Assembly (NCBI GenBank): GCA_964510055.1
Contig: CAZDZY010000003.1
Span: forward strand, 3,883-67,882
From: DTFZ01 sp964510055
GTDB lineage: Bacteria; Bacillota; Clostridia; Christensenellales; SZUA-584
Length of the DNA stretch: 64,000 nt
Direction: 5' to 3'
Below the pieces are notes generated by a model. That model was given only the letters and a program-made list of their open reading frames with translations. It was not told where the DNA came from and did no database searches. Made by a program: the position numbers and the translations under genes. Shown one piece after another: positions 51,772 to 60,137 of this stretch; position 1 is the first letter of the stretch, and each line of letters begins with the position of its first letter.

Positions 51772-52545
51772 TTAAATATTTCTTCGTATATTTTTCAGCG
51801 CGTTCTTTTCAAGGCGCGATACCTGCGCCTGGCTTATTCCAATTTCCTCCGATACTTCCATCTGCGTTTTGCCCTGATAGAACCGCATCAATATTATTTT
51901 CTTTTCCCTTTCGTTGAGTTTATCTATAGCTTCCTTTAACGCTATGCCGTCGAGCCAGGTCTCGTCTGCGCTGCTTTTATCCTGAAGCTGGTCCATAACG
52001 TATATTGCGTCCGTGCCGTCGTGGTATACCGGCTCGTAAAGCGATACGGGGTCCTGTATAGCGTCGAGCGCAAACACAACGTCTTCAACGTTTATCCCCA
52101 ACTCTTTCGCTATCTTTTCAACGCTTGGGTCGCTGAAGTTCTTTTTAGATAGCATATTGCGTATCTGAAGCGCTTTATACGCGATATCCCGCAGCGAGCG
52201 TGATACCCTGATGCTGTTATTGTCGCGAAGATACCGTCTTAATTCACCCGTTATCATAGGAACGGCATATGTAGAAAATCTTACTCCCAATTCAACGTTA
52301 AAATTGTCTATGGCTTTTATGAGCCCGATGCACCCCACCTGAAAAAGGTCGTCCATATTTTCGTTACGTCCTGTAAAACGCTGGATAACGCTGAGTACGA
52401 GCCTTAAATTACCTCTTATGAACTGTTCCCTTGCTGATTGGTCGCCCGCTTTTATTTTCAGCATCAGTTCTTTCATTTCTTTGTGTTTCATTATTGGGAG
52501 TTTGGACGTATCGACGCCGCAGATTTCAACTTTGTTAACTAGCAT
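51772..52545 (-). CDS. sigG: RNA polymerase sporulation sigma factor SigG
   Basis: 257 aa from ATG at 52545 with AGGAGA in front. The N-terminus MLVNKVEICGVDTSKLPIM is specific to SigG. Region 2 MDDLFQVGCIGLIKAIDNFN and FSTYAVPMITGELRRYLRDN, and region 4 ILMRFYQGKTQMEVSEEIGISQAQVSRLEK are intact. It directs late forespore genes. A candidate SigF-type promoter precedes it. No sigE is seen immediately upstream, as ispA and a spacer follow. Confidence 0.96.
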   Translation of the reverse strand: MLVNKVEICGVDTSKLPIMKHKEMKELMLKIKAGDQSAREQFIRGNLRLVLSVIQRFTGRNENMDDLFQVGCIGLIKAIDNFNVELGVRFSTYAVPMITGELRRYLRDNNSIRVSRSLRDIAYKALQIRNMLSKKNFSDPSVEKIAKELGINVEDVVFALDAIQDPVSLYEPVYHDGTDAIYVMDQLQDKSSADETWLDGIALKEAIDKLNEREKKIILMRFYQGKTQMEVSEEIGISQAQVSRLEKNALKNIRRNI

Positions 52546-52576
52546 GTCATATCTCCTGAAGTAGATCGATATGACT

Positions 52577-52604
52577 AGCTTTGCCATGAAACATGCTTTT
52601 ATAC
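52577..52604 (-). promoter_or_regulatory. Candidate SigF-type promoter for sigG
   Basis: GTATA (52600-52604), 14 nt, GGCAAAGCT (52577-52585) on the minus strand, resembling the SigF consensus (GYATA and GGnnAnAnT, 15 nt apart) with one base different in the -10. sigG is known to be transcribed by SigF in Bacillus. The spacer is one base short. The rest of 52546-52773 is AT-rich and I see no other feature. Confidence 0.45.
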
Positions 52605-52773
52605 TGGCTTAAAAGCCCACAAAAAACGGCAGACGCAATGTATATATCTTAATATTCCATAAGATTTTTCTTAATAAAATAATGAGAATGAACAGTTAAA
52701 ATTCTTTTTATATTTAATATTACTAATATAGGATCTCTAAAAAAAAATCTGCTAGTTGAAGATAATAGTATTA

Positions 52774-53661
52774 TCAGTTTTTCCGGGAAAGAAGGTATTC
52801 CGCCAAATCCCTTAAGCTATCCGCTTTTGGACCGAACCTGTCTAATGAACTGACAGCCTCGGCAGTCTTTTGCCGGGCGATCACCCTTGACCTCTCTATA
52901 CCATAAAGACGTGAAAACGTTTGTTTATCGGATGCCGCGTCTTTGCCCGGAGTTTTACCGAGTTTCCCCACGGCGCCTGTTTCGTCAAGTATATCGTCTA
53001 TTATCTGGAAAACGAATCCGACGCAACCGCCGTAGGTCTCAAGAGCCGAAATATCTTCATCGCCAGCGTTCATGAGAGCGGCGCCCGACATAACGGAAGC
53101 TTTAATAAGAGCGGCTGTCTTTCGTTCATGTATATATTCGAGCACATCCGCGCCTAATTGTGAGCCTTCGAAGCCCATATCGGCTGCCTGCCCCGCGATC
53201 ATACCCTTTGTACCTGCTGCATACGCTATTATTTCAATAGCGGAATTAAAATCAAGCCCGCTTTTTCGATACTGCTTTGCCGACTTCAGCATCACCTCGA
53301 ACGCGCTGCTTAACAGTCCGTCTCCGGCCAGTATAGCGTACGCTTCTCCGAAAACTATATGGTTTGTCGGTTTCCCGCGCCTAAGGCAGTCGTTATCCAT
53401 AGCGGGCAGGTCGTCGTGTATAAGCGAATACGTGTGTATCATCTCTATAGCACATGCCAGATCGAGGGCTTGGCCGGGATCTCCGAACATTTCAGCCGAT
53501 AGCAGACATAACGAAGGCCGAAGGCGTTTGCCGCCGGCAATAAGGCTGTAGCTCATGGCATCTCTTAATATGCCCGGCTCGCATATTGTTTCCATCAATT
53601 CCGGCAGTCTTCGGTTTATTTGCGACCTTAGGCTGTCTAGGCGCGACGTAAAATCAGTCAC
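52774..53661 (-). CDS. ispA: Farnesyl diphosphate synthase (polyprenyl synthetase)
   Basis: 295 aa. GGKRLRP (43-49), first Asp-rich motif DDLPAMDND near 83-91 and second FQIIDDILDETG near 215-226. Chain-length residues before the first motif (HTYSLIHDD) fit a C15 enzyme. It overlaps xseB by 8 nt, the standard xseA-xseB-ispA order. Confidence 0.94.
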   Translation of the reverse strand: MTDFTSRLDSLRSQINRRLPELMETICEPGILRDAMSYSLIAGGKRLRPSLCLLSAEMFGDPGQALDLACAIEMIHTYSLIHDDLPAMDNDCLRRGKPTNHIVFGEAYAILAGDGLLSSAFEVMLKSAKQYRKSGLDFNSAIEIIAYAAGTKGMIAGQAADMGFEGSQLGADVLEYIHERKTAALIKASVMSGAALMNAGDEDISALETYGGCVGFVFQIIDDILDETGAVGKLGKTPGKDAASDKQTFSRLYGIERSRVIARQKTAEAVSSLDRFGPKADSLRDLAEYLLSRKN

Positions 53662-53848
53662 CGCTTTTGACCTCGGTTTCGAGTATCTCTATTTTTGACT
53701 TCAGCTTTTCAAGTTTTGCCGTAAGAGAATTTGCCAGCTTGATCCCTTCGGCATATAACTCCATACTTTTTTCAAGGCCAAGGTCGCCTGACTGAAGCTT
53801 TAACGAGATATCTTCAAGCTTTTGCATGTCTTTTTCGAATTCATCCAT
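53654..53848 (-). CDS. xseB: Exodeoxyribonuclease VII small subunit
   Basis: 64 aa, all helical: EKDMQKLEDISLKLQSGDLGLEKSMELYAEGIKLANSL is the conserved part. It joins XseA to degrade single-stranded DNA. The product is located 4 nt after xseA. Confidence 0.94.
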   Translation of the reverse strand: MDEFEKDMQKLEDISLKLQSGDLGLEKSMELYAEGIKLANSLTAKLEKLKSKIEILETEVKSGD

Positions 53849-53852
53849 TCGA

Positions 53853-55040
53853 TCAATCCTTTCTTATCACAGGGATGCGCCCGTCGAAAAACTCTATTTC
53901 CATCTGTCCGCCGGCAGCGCTTTTTGACATTATGATCCTGTCCTCTAAGTCGTATACCAATGCGTATCCCCTGCTGAGCACGTTCCGCGGGTTTAGATTT
54001 TCAAGGTTGTCGCTATATCTGCCAAGAGAAAGCGCGTATCTTTCCAGACGTCTCTGCAGAGAAGCTTTCATAACGCCCAGGGCGGATGATATCCTTTCTT
54101 TTGTCTGAATAAACTTTATGTCAAACGGATATAATTTTACGCTGTTTTTGTATCTGTCTAATTTTGATTCGCTGTGTTTTAACAGATCCAGCAAATTTGA
54201 GCGAAGCTGCTTTTTTATCTCGATCAGGTATTCATAGACGGCCGCCTTTTCCTTTACAACGAGCTCCGCAGCGGCCGAAGGCGTAGGCGCCCGCAGGTCC
54301 GCGGCCATGTCGCAAAGCGTGTAATCGGTCTCATGGCCTACAGCGGAAACGACAGGTATGTCCGAGTCAAATACAGCCCTTGCCACGCATTCTTCGTTGA
54401 AAGCGAAAAGGTCTTCAAACGAGCCGCCTCCCCTGCCGACGATCATGACATCAACGCTTTTTGTATCGTTGAAATACCTGATCCCTTCGCATATCTGCCC
54501 TGCGGCGCCTTCGCCCTGCACCTGCACAGGATAAACGGTTATTCTAACTCCTTCGAACCTTCTTGTAGCAACAACGATTATATCGTGCATTACCGCGCCT
54601 GACGCCGATGTAACTATACCGAGGCGGAGCGGAAACGCGGGCAGTGTTTTTTTATGAGACGCGTCGAATATGCCCTCATCGTAAAGCTTTTTCTTCGTGC
54701 GTTCGAATTTTGCATAGAGGCTGCCCACTCCCTGAAGGCTTGCTTTTTCCGCGATAAGCTGGACGGAGCCGCTTTTCCTGTAAAAAACGATCCTGCCGTT
54801 TATTTGCACGAGCGCACCGTCTTCTATTATCCCGCTTCCTTCGTTATTTAAAAAATCCTGCATTACGCAGTTTATTATGCTGTCTTCGTCTTTTAGCGAA
54901 AAGAAGGCGTGCCCTATGGAAGATAAACTGAAATTGGTTACTTCCCCGACGACCGCGATCCTGCTTAAAAACGGGTCGTTCCAAAGCTTCCTGCCAAGAT
55001 ATTCGTTTATCTGTGAGACGCTGAATACCGTTTCAGGCAT
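53853..55040 (-). CDS. xseA: Exodeoxyribonuclease VII large subunit
   Basis: 395 aa from ATG at 55040; a TTG six codons upstream is less canonical. VFSVSQINEYLGRKLWNDP with VVGEVTNFSLSSIGHAFFSLKDEDS is the OB domain, followed by the catalytic domain LGIVTSASGAVMHDI, MIVGRGGGSFEDLFAFNEE and SAVGHETDYTLCDMAADLRAPTPSAAAELV. It starts inside the end of folD (8-nt overlap). Confidence 0.96.
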   Translation of the reverse strand: MPETVFSVSQINEYLGRKLWNDPFLSRIAVVGEVTNFSLSSIGHAFFSLKDEDSIINCVMQDFLNNEGSGIIEDGALVQINGRIVFYRKSGSVQLIAEKASLQGVGSLYAKFERTKKKLYDEGIFDASHKKTLPAFPLRLGIVTSASGAVMHDIIVVATRRFEGVRITVYPVQVQGEGAAGQICEGIRYFNDTKSVDVMIVGRGGGSFEDLFAFNEECVARAVFDSDIPVVSAVGHETDYTLCDMAADLRAPTPSAAAELVVKEKAAVYEYLIEIKKQLRSNLLDLLKHSESKLDRYKNSVKLYPFDIKFIQTKERISSALGVMKASLQRRLERYALSLGRYSDNLENLNPRNVLSRGYALVYDLEDRIIMSKSAAGGQMEIEFFDGRIPVIRKD

Positions 55041-55872
55041 AAAGTTCGGCCGCCTCAACGGTATTCTCGAGCAGCATCGTCACAGTCATAGGCCCCACGC
55101 CTCCCGGAACCGGCGTTATGAAGGATGCTTTAGCAGCGGCTTCTTCGAACGCAACGTCTCCTTTAAGCTTCCCGTCGACCTTAGTAGTGCCTACGTCTAT
55201 GACGACAGCGCCCTGTTTTATAAATTCGCCTTTTATCATACCGGGCTTGCCGATGGCCGCAACGAGTATGTCGGCTTCCGAACATATTTTTGCGAGGTCG
55301 GCCGTGCGCGAATGGCACATGGTGACCGTGGCGTTTTCCGACAGTAAAAGTATTGAGACCGGTTTACCCACGAGATTGCTTCTCCCGACGACCACTGCCC
55401 GTTTTCCGGATATATCCACGCCAGTAGTCTTTATGAGCCTTATGATTCCTTTGGGCGTACAGGGAACGAAACCTTTTTCTCCCGTAAGAAGCCTTCCGGC
55501 AGTAACAACGTGCAGCCCGTCTACATCCTTATCGGGATCGACTGCGCGAAGCACAGCCCGTTCGCTCAGGCGCCCCGGCATCGGAAGCTGCACCAATATA
55601 CCGTGAATCCTGTTATCGGCGTTCAGGCTCCGTATGAGGGAGATAACTTCTTCCTCGCTTGTCTGTGCGCTCAGCCGGTGCACTGCGGAATATATGCCCG
55701 TCTCCTCGCAGCCCTTTTCTTTGTTGCGCACATATACGGCGGAAGCGGGATCGTCGCCGACCAGTATTACCGCCAGTCCGGGGGCGACGCCTTTCTGTTT
55801 CAAAGCCTCCACTCTTTTTTTAAGTTCTTCGCGGATACCCGCGGAAATCGATTTTCCATCAATAATGTTCAC
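55033..55872 (-). CDS. folD: Bifunctional methylenetetrahydrofolate dehydrogenase / methenyl-THF cyclohydrolase
   Basis: 279 aa. VILVGDDPASAVYVRNKEKGCEETGI contains the Tyr-x3-Lys catalytic pair; GILVQLPMP, PCTPKGIIRLI and VVGRSNLVGKPVSILL (NADP site) follow, ending PGGVGPMTVTMLLENT. It provides one-carbon units, including 10-formyl-THF used by Fmt. Overlaps at both ends by a few bases. Confidence 0.97.
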   Translation of the reverse strand: MNIIDGKSISAGIREELKKRVEALKQKGVAPGLAVILVGDDPASAVYVRNKEKGCEETGIYSAVHRLSAQTSEEEVISLIRSLNADNRIHGILVQLPMPGRLSERAVLRAVDPDKDVDGLHVVTAGRLLTGEKGFVPCTPKGIIRLIKTTGVDISGKRAVVVGRSNLVGKPVSILLLSENATVTMCHSRTADLAKICSEADILVAAIGKPGMIKGEFIKQGAVVIDVGTTKVDGKLKGDVAFEEAAAKASFITPVPGGVGPMTVTMLLENTVEAAELYA

Positions 55873-56813
55873 AGGCTCTCTCCTTTTTCATGATAAAGCT
55901 CTGCCGCCAGCGCAAGGCCGCAGGCATTATCTCCGCTGTAAGTTTTATTCGCCGTAATACAACTATATCCTTTTTTATCGCAGTGGCTTTTCAGCTTTCC
56001 CCTTATTATTCTATTACAAATCACGCCGCCTGTAAAAATAAACTTTTTTATTCCTGTTTCGTCAGCGGCATTATCCGTAAGCTTTATAAGCGTCTCCGCA
56101 GCGCAGTCTATTACTCCGCTGCAAACATAGGGTATAGCGGCGCCGCTTTTAAGCAGGCCCATCGCTTGAGCCTCCACACCTGATAAATTTACTTTCAGGG
56201 CTTTTACTGAAGTTTTGAATACATGGCCGTTATCTATATAAAGTTTCTCCATCTCCCCGCCCGCGGGAAATGGGAGCCCTGCGGCAACGCCTATCCTGTC
56301 GATGAGCTGACCGCACGTTATATCTAGAGAACCTCCTGTCTGTTCGATACCCATAACGATATTTTCAGATATATCGACGCGGAGCAGATCAAGCGTCCCG
56401 CCCGAAACGTGAAGCACACAGTATGTGCCGTCTACATGCAAATTGTCAATAAAAGCTGAATATATGTGCCCGTGTTGGTGAGTAAGCGGCAAAGGCTGCA
56501 AACCTATAGCGGCGGCACAGGATAACGCCGCTGTTTCGCCTACGCAAAAAACAGGCATGTATGAATCATCCCGCAGCCGGGGTTTTTCGCTGTAAGCCAC
56601 ACCTGCTATATTATATTTTAGTTTGTTGAAATCAGATAAGATTGTCTTTAAGTTTTTTATATGCTGAAAGACCGCCTCCGACTGCCGAAGGCCTCTTCCG
56701 CCCTTTTCAACAGCGAGCATTATCCTTTTATCGAATAATACCTGCCCATTTGAAACAACGGCAGCCGAAGTAGTATAGCAGCTGGTATCGAACGCAAGAA
56801 AGCATTCAGACAT
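55869..56813 (-). CDS. TsaD/Kae1-like paralogue (O-sialoglycoprotein endopeptidase family)
   Basis: 314 aa of the ASKHA fold. FLAFDTSCYTTSAAVVSNGQV at the start, LTHQHGHIYSAF with the HxxxH metal pair near 110-114, HVSGGTLDLLRV and FTGGVICNR. The bacterial TsaD that makes t6A is about 335 aa with NHMEGH or similar; this form is shorter and divergent and is probably a second paralogue as found in many Clostridia. Whether it acts in t6A or something else is not known. It overlaps nusB by 8 nt. Confidence 0.82.
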   Translation of the reverse strand: MSECFLAFDTSCYTTSAAVVSNGQVLFDKRIMLAVEKGGRGLRQSEAVFQHIKNLKTILSDFNKLKYNIAGVAYSEKPRLRDDSYMPVFCVGETAALSCAAAIGLQPLPLTHQHGHIYSAFIDNLHVDGTYCVLHVSGGTLDLLRVDISENIVMGIEQTGGSLDITCGQLIDRIGVAAGLPFPAGGEMEKLYIDNGHVFKTSVKALKVNLSGVEAQAMGLLKSGAAIPYVCSGVIDCAAETLIKLTDNAADETGIKKFIFTGGVICNRIIRGKLKSHCDKKGYSCITANKTYSGDNACGLALAAELYHEKGESL

Positions 56814-57228
56814 CAGTCGAACCTTCTTGTGAGTTCAATACCCCGGCCAATACTCCGTTGATAAACTTTGACGATTTTTCCGTGGAGTATTTTTTGGCAA
56901 GCTCCACGCATTCGTTCATCGTTATATTAGAATGTATATCTTCTATATATTTTATTTCGCATACGCCCAGCCGAAGGATCGCGAGGTCGACTTTTGACAT
57001 GTGGCTTATATTCCAGCCTTTTGAGTTTTTCTGTATAAGGGAATCGATCCCGTCTCTGTTGGTTTCATACAGATCTATTATTTTATTGACATAATCCCAG
57101 GCATTTTCGTTCATGCCTTTATCAAAACAATCCCGCATCACGTCAGCCGTGGCGGGATTAAATCCTCCGTTTATCGAATATTCATAAAGCAACCTGAAAG
57201 CGGTGTCTCTTGCCGACCTTCTGCTCAA
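56806..57228 (-). CDS. nusB: Transcription antitermination factor NusB
   Basis: 140 aa from TTG at 57228, which has GGAGGGG directly upstream; a longer frame to 57315 would overlap the DUF2273 gene. SRRSARDTAFRLLYEYSIN and the C-terminal HSNITMNECVELAKKYSTEKSSKFINGVLAGV are typical. It promotes rRNA antitermination with NusE. Confidence 0.94.
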   Translation of the reverse strand: MSRRSARDTAFRLLYEYSINGGFNPATADVMRDCFDKGMNENAWDYVNKIIDLYETNRDGIDSLIQKNSKGWNISHMSKVDLAILRLGVCEIKYIEDIHSNITMNECVELAKKYSTEKSSKFINGVLAGVLNSQEGSTDV

Positions 57229-57241
57229 AATCCCCTCCGAT

Positions 57242-57475
57242 TCATTTGAATATATCCGGCAGCACCCTGTCCAATATTTCAAACAATTTCTTTCTGAATT
57301 TATTATTTGAACCAAAAAACGCGCCTATACCAATACATATGGCTAAAAAAAGCGTACTGAAAAATCCTATCCAAAGTATAAGCGCTCCGACAACAAAACC
57401 GATGCAGCTCCCGGTTATGATGCCTTTGTGAGATTTTATGAATTTAATAAATCCGGAACTATTGTTTTCAGACAC
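57242..57475 (-). CDS. DUF2273 small membrane protein
   Basis: 77 aa. Two hydrophobic stretches: GIITGSCIGFVVGALILWIG and TLFLAICIGIGAFFG. The DUF2273 family is tied to Asp23/AmaP genes; function unknown. GTG start at 57475 overlaps the amaP stop by one base. Confidence 0.85.
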   Translation of the reverse strand: MSENNSSGFIKFIKSHKGIITGSCIGFVVGALILWIGFFSTLFLAICIGIGAFFGSNNKFRKKLFEILDRVLPDIFK

Positions 57476-58020
57476 TATTCTACACGCGCCTTTGCAATCT
57501 GCGAGGTCTTTTCGACCAGCAGACGTATTTTATTGACCTCGATGCCCGCAAGTACTTCTATGTGCTCTTTAAGGCTTGTCTGAAGCGAGAGCAGTACCTC
57601 CGGAATGTTGGTCCCCTCTGCTATTGCTATCCTCGCAGATATATTTGCTTTCGAATCCCTTATCTTTATATGCGCTTTTACGTTCCGTACCGCTTCGTTG
57701 GATGCTATATGACGCATTGCCATTTCTTCAACAGCGTTTATCGATATGTAAATACCGCCGAGGCCGGTATTTTTTATAAGCGCCGACTGCGGTTTCTTTC
57801 TGCGTATGCCGTAAAACATAAGCAATAAGCTGAGTATTATTACAGCTATTACTATTATTGACGCTATAAGCTGCGCAAAGCTGTTGCCGTAAAGAGAATC
57901 CAGCCAGCTAAGCGGTTGATTCTTATCTATTATCCCCCAGGTACACACCAATACGACTACTGATACGAAAAAAACGACCAGTATGTATATAGTCAGTAAA
58001 AATCTCATAAATATCCGCAT
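57475..58020 (-). CDS. amaP: Alkaline shock response membrane anchor protein AmaP
   Basis: 181 aa. Two N-terminal membrane helices (about 5-28 and 46-70) are followed by a soluble Asp23-like domain (about 85-175: GGIYISINAVEEMAMRHIASNEAVRNVKAHI ...). AmaP anchors Asp23 at the membrane in Staphylococcus. GGGGGA precedes the ATG. It is separated from the Asp23 gene by 156 nt of structured sequence. Confidence 0.9.
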   Translation of the reverse strand: MRIFMRFLLTIYILVVFFVSVVVLVCTWGIIDKNQPLSWLDSLYGNSFAQLIASIIVIAVIILSLLLMFYGIRRKKPQSALIKNTGLGGIYISINAVEEMAMRHIASNEAVRNVKAHIKIRDSKANISARIAIAEGTNIPEVLLSLQTSLKEHIEVLAGIEVNKIRLLVEKTSQIAKARVE

Positions 58021-58044
58021 TTATTTTCCCCCGTACATCTCCGC

Positions 58045-58136
58045 GCCCCGTATTTATTCTTCATAAAGTCGATACTTTATGAAGACTCCATATTCAAACT
58101 CTTAAGGGTTTTACCAAAGAATAAATACCCCGGGGC
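58045..58136. repeat. Two competing hairpins between asp23 and amaP
   Basis: TCTTCATAAAGT (58058-58069) pairs perfectly with ACTTTATGAAGA (58074-58085) over a 4-nt CGAT loop. The alternative: GTATTTATTCTT (58050-58061) pairs with AAGAATAAATAC (58117-58128), extendable by GCCCC/GGGGC (58045-58049 with 58132-58136) across a bulge. The two share TCTT (58058-58061), so both cannot form. Another AT-rich stem AAAAAGC/GCTTTTT (58150-58168) lies directly after the asp23 stop and could partially terminate. Confidence 0.6.
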
Positions 58137-58176
58137 TCGTTTTTCAATCAAAAAGCAGCAAGCTTTTTTTGTTTCG

Positions 58177-58572
58177 CTAATGAACTCGCTTCGTATCGTC
58201 GGCCGGGGCTTTGCTTACGCGAACGCCCTGTATATGTATATTTGCTTCCACTACCTTAAGGCCGGTCATAGTCTCAACAGCCTTTGCAACATTCGTCTGT
58301 ATGCTTTTGCACATTACGGGTATGTCGCATCCATATTCGACAATAACGAAAAGATCGACAGCGCACTCTTCTTTGCCGACCTCGACTTTAACTCCCTTTG
58401 TCAGGTTCTTTCTGCCCAGCAGTTCCGCGAGCCCGCCGGAAAAGCCGCCGCTCATTCCCGCAACGCCTTCGATCTCAACGGTTGCAAGACCGGCTATCGT
58501 GGCTACGACGTCGTTTGCGAATGATATGCTGCCGTTCTGCTCTTCCCTGGTATTCATGTCGTCAGTGCTCAA
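58177..58572 (-). CDS. asp23: Asp23/Gls24 family envelope stress protein
   Basis: About 131 aa. GSISFANDVVATIAGLATVEIEGVAGMSGGFSGGLAELLGRKNLTKGVKVEVGKEECAVDLF and MTGLKVVEANIHIQGVRV define the family. Starts are GTG 58581, TTG 58572 and ATG 58557; TTG at 58572 has AGAGGTGG at 5-nt spacing and is preferred. It partners with AmaP and the DUF2273 protein downstream. Strong promoter at 58601-58629. Confidence 0.9.
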   Translation of the reverse strand: MSTDDMNTREEQNGSISFANDVVATIAGLATVEIEGVAGMSGGFSGGLAELLGRKNLTKGVKVEVGKEECAVDLFVIVEYGCDIPVMCKSIQTNVAKAVETMTGLKVVEANIHIQGVRVSKAPADDTKRVH

Positions 58573-58588
58573 TACTACCACCTCTTCT

Positions 58589-58600
58589 TATCAATTGATA
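58589..58600. promoter_or_regulatory. 12-bp palindrome at the predicted asp23 transcription start
   Basis: TATCAATTGATA is fully symmetric and lies 1 nt downstream of the -10 box at 58601, covering the predicted +1. It might be an operator; no regulator is known. Confidence 0.35.
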
Positions 58601-58629
58601 ATTATAACAGACGGGGCAGCTAAATACAA
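58601..58629 (-). promoter_or_regulatory. SigA-type promoter for asp23-amaP-nusB
   Basis: TTGTAT (58624-58629), 17 nt, TATAAT (58601-58606), with TG before the -10 (TGTTATAAT), so both a near-consensus -35 and an extended -10. Confidence 0.75.
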
Positions 58630-58661
58630 TCAACTTAAAACTACTTTAACATAATCTTAAA

Positions 58662-59186
58662 TTACTTTTTCAGTATAATCTTTATATTCTGAGCAGGCTC
58701 ACCGGTCTCGTCCCTTACGATCTCCAATATCTTCGCGGCCTGTTCTTTAGAGATCTCCTCGGCTTTTATCACAACGTTTACAGAGCCTTCCTTAACAGTT
58801 ACGATTGCGTCCGAAAAACCGCTCGCCACAAGTAAACCTTCTATTTTTAATTCCGACTCCATAGATTGCACTATAACTATTTTCTGATCCTGGGCGTCTT
58901 TTATTTCTTCCGCAGCGCTTTTTTCACTGGTGATTATACTGTCGAGCATCGCTATCTCCGTATTTCTCAGGCTTTCCCTTGTCTCCTTGAAATCAACAAA
59001 GTAGTTCTGAGATGATATCACCGCAATGTCGTCTGCCTGGAGCGCCCCTTCTATCTCTGTTGTGGTAGCGGCAGCCAGGTCGTTGCCTGCGCCGTTACCG
59101 AGCACGAAGTTGATGTAACCAACGGCAACAAGAACGGCTATTAACCCTGTAAGAAGTACGTACTTTTTTACTCTGCTATTTTTCAT
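58662..59186 (-). CDS. spoIIIAH: Stage III sporulation protein AH
   Basis: 174 aa from ATG at 59186 (GGGATGTGA site; a start at 59207 would overlap spoIIIAG). One N-terminal membrane helix (about 7-25, YVLLTGLIAVLVAVGYINF) and an extracytoplasmic domain related to EscJ/YscJ secretion-ring proteins, with VVIKAEEISKEQAAKILEIVRDETG. It forms the mother-cell ring that meets SpoIIQ across the intermembrane space. Confidence 0.93.
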   Translation of the reverse strand: MKNSRVKKYVLLTGLIAVLVAVGYINFVLGNGAGNDLAAATTTEIEGALQADDIAVISSQNYFVDFKETRESLRNTEIAMLDSIITSEKSAAEEIKDAQDQKIVIVQSMESELKIEGLLVASGFSDAIVTVKEGSVNVVIKAEEISKEQAAKILEIVRDETGEPAQNIKIILKK

Positions 59187-59199
59187 TATTTCACATCCC

Positions 59200-59808
59200 T
59201 TATTCATTATTCATTTTATAAACGTCGACCCTGTCCGGGCTGACGTTTAATACTGTTTCAACCGCGTTAAGCAGGTCGAGCTTAACGGCTATATTGTCCG
59301 CTCCCTGCGCTATAACGATAACGCCCATTATCACGGGAGTGTTTTCTTTGAGGACCAGCGCATCGCTGCCGCTGCCGCCGTTTATAGTGACCACGTTGCT
59401 TTGCGTGTTTTCAATATTTGTTGTGCTGTTCCCGTTCTCTCCAATGTCTGTCGTTGACGATATCTGTTTATCGACGCTTAAAGCAGGAACCTTTTCAGGG
59501 GTAGACTCGTATGTTATCATGACGTCAACTTTTCCAGCGCCTTCTATTCTTGATAATATTCCTTCGAGCCGCGACTCGAGATCGATGGCAGCGGAAGCCG
59601 CTTTAGACGTTTCAGGCGCAGCGTTTCCACCGCCGCCGCTTTTAAACGACGAAAAATATATTGTAAGTATTATGATCGCAAGCAGCAATACGGCTACGTA
59701 TTGTATTTTCTTTTTTGTGTCGAGCTTCCTGAACGAAGCTAACAGGCTGCCGGCCTTATCTTTGAGTTTCGGCGCGTTTCCCTTGCCATTTACATTTGAA
59801 TTTTCCAT
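59200..59808 (-). CDS. spoIIIAG: Stage III sporulation protein AG
   Basis: 202 aa. A cytoplasmic N-terminus, a membrane helix near 37-52 (YVAVLLLAIIILTIYF) and a secretin-like ring domain with LEGILSRIEGAGKVDVMITYESTPEKVPA and PVIMGVIVIAQGADNIAVKLDLLNAVETVLNVSPDRVDVYKMN. It builds the large ring of the feeding-tube channel. Confidence 0.94.
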   Translation of the reverse strand: MENSNVNGKGNAPKLKDKAGSLLASFRKLDTKKKIQYVAVLLLAIIILTIYFSSFKSGGGGNAAPETSKAASAAIDLESRLEGILSRIEGAGKVDVMITYESTPEKVPALSVDKQISSTTDIGENGNSTTNIENTQSNVVTINGGSGSDALVLKENTPVIMGVIVIAQGADNIAVKLDLLNAVETVLNVSPDRVDVYKMNNE

Positions 59809-59844
59809 GACTCTATCCGCCTTTATTTCACTAACATATTTATT

Positions 59845-60135
59845 TTATTCATCGCCCATATATACCTTGAAAATATAATCCGTATATTTAGTCATATCGG
59901 TTTTCTTTTCGCTGATCGCCGACATGTTTTTTACGGCGCTGTCGAGCTCGCTCCCGAAATCCGTTTTGCTGAAAATCTTAAATAAAGGAGAAAGCATGAA
60001 GATGGTTATAACGATACCTAAAACGATAGTTATATATTTTTTTATGCCGGTATCGGGAAGAAGCGAGCTTATTACAGCGCTGAAAAGCACCGCTATCGTT
60101 ACTGATACCGCCCATGAAGAGAAAACGTTTTGCAT
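59845..60135 (-). CDS. spoIIIAF: Stage III sporulation protein AF
   Basis: About 96 aa from ATG at 60135 with GAGGTG upstream; a GTG at 60141 overlaps that site. Two membrane helices (FSSWAVSVTIAVLFSAVISSLLP and YITIVLGIVITIFMLSPL) and a short basic/acidic tail. This form is shorter than the about 200-aa protein of Bacillus, lacking most of the soluble domain. Confidence 0.85.
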   Translation of the reverse strand: MQNVFSSWAVSVTIAVLFSAVISSLLPDTGIKKYITIVLGIVITIFMLSPLFKIFSKTDFGSELDSAVKNMSAISEKKTDMTKYTDYIFKVYMGDE

Positions 60136-60137
60136 AT

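Noticed and set aside
52739..52775. A terminator after ispA
   Set aside because: The 15-nt palindrome GATAATA-G-TATTATC is AT-only and 13 nt from the run of nine Us on the minus strand, so it is not a proper intrinsic terminator.
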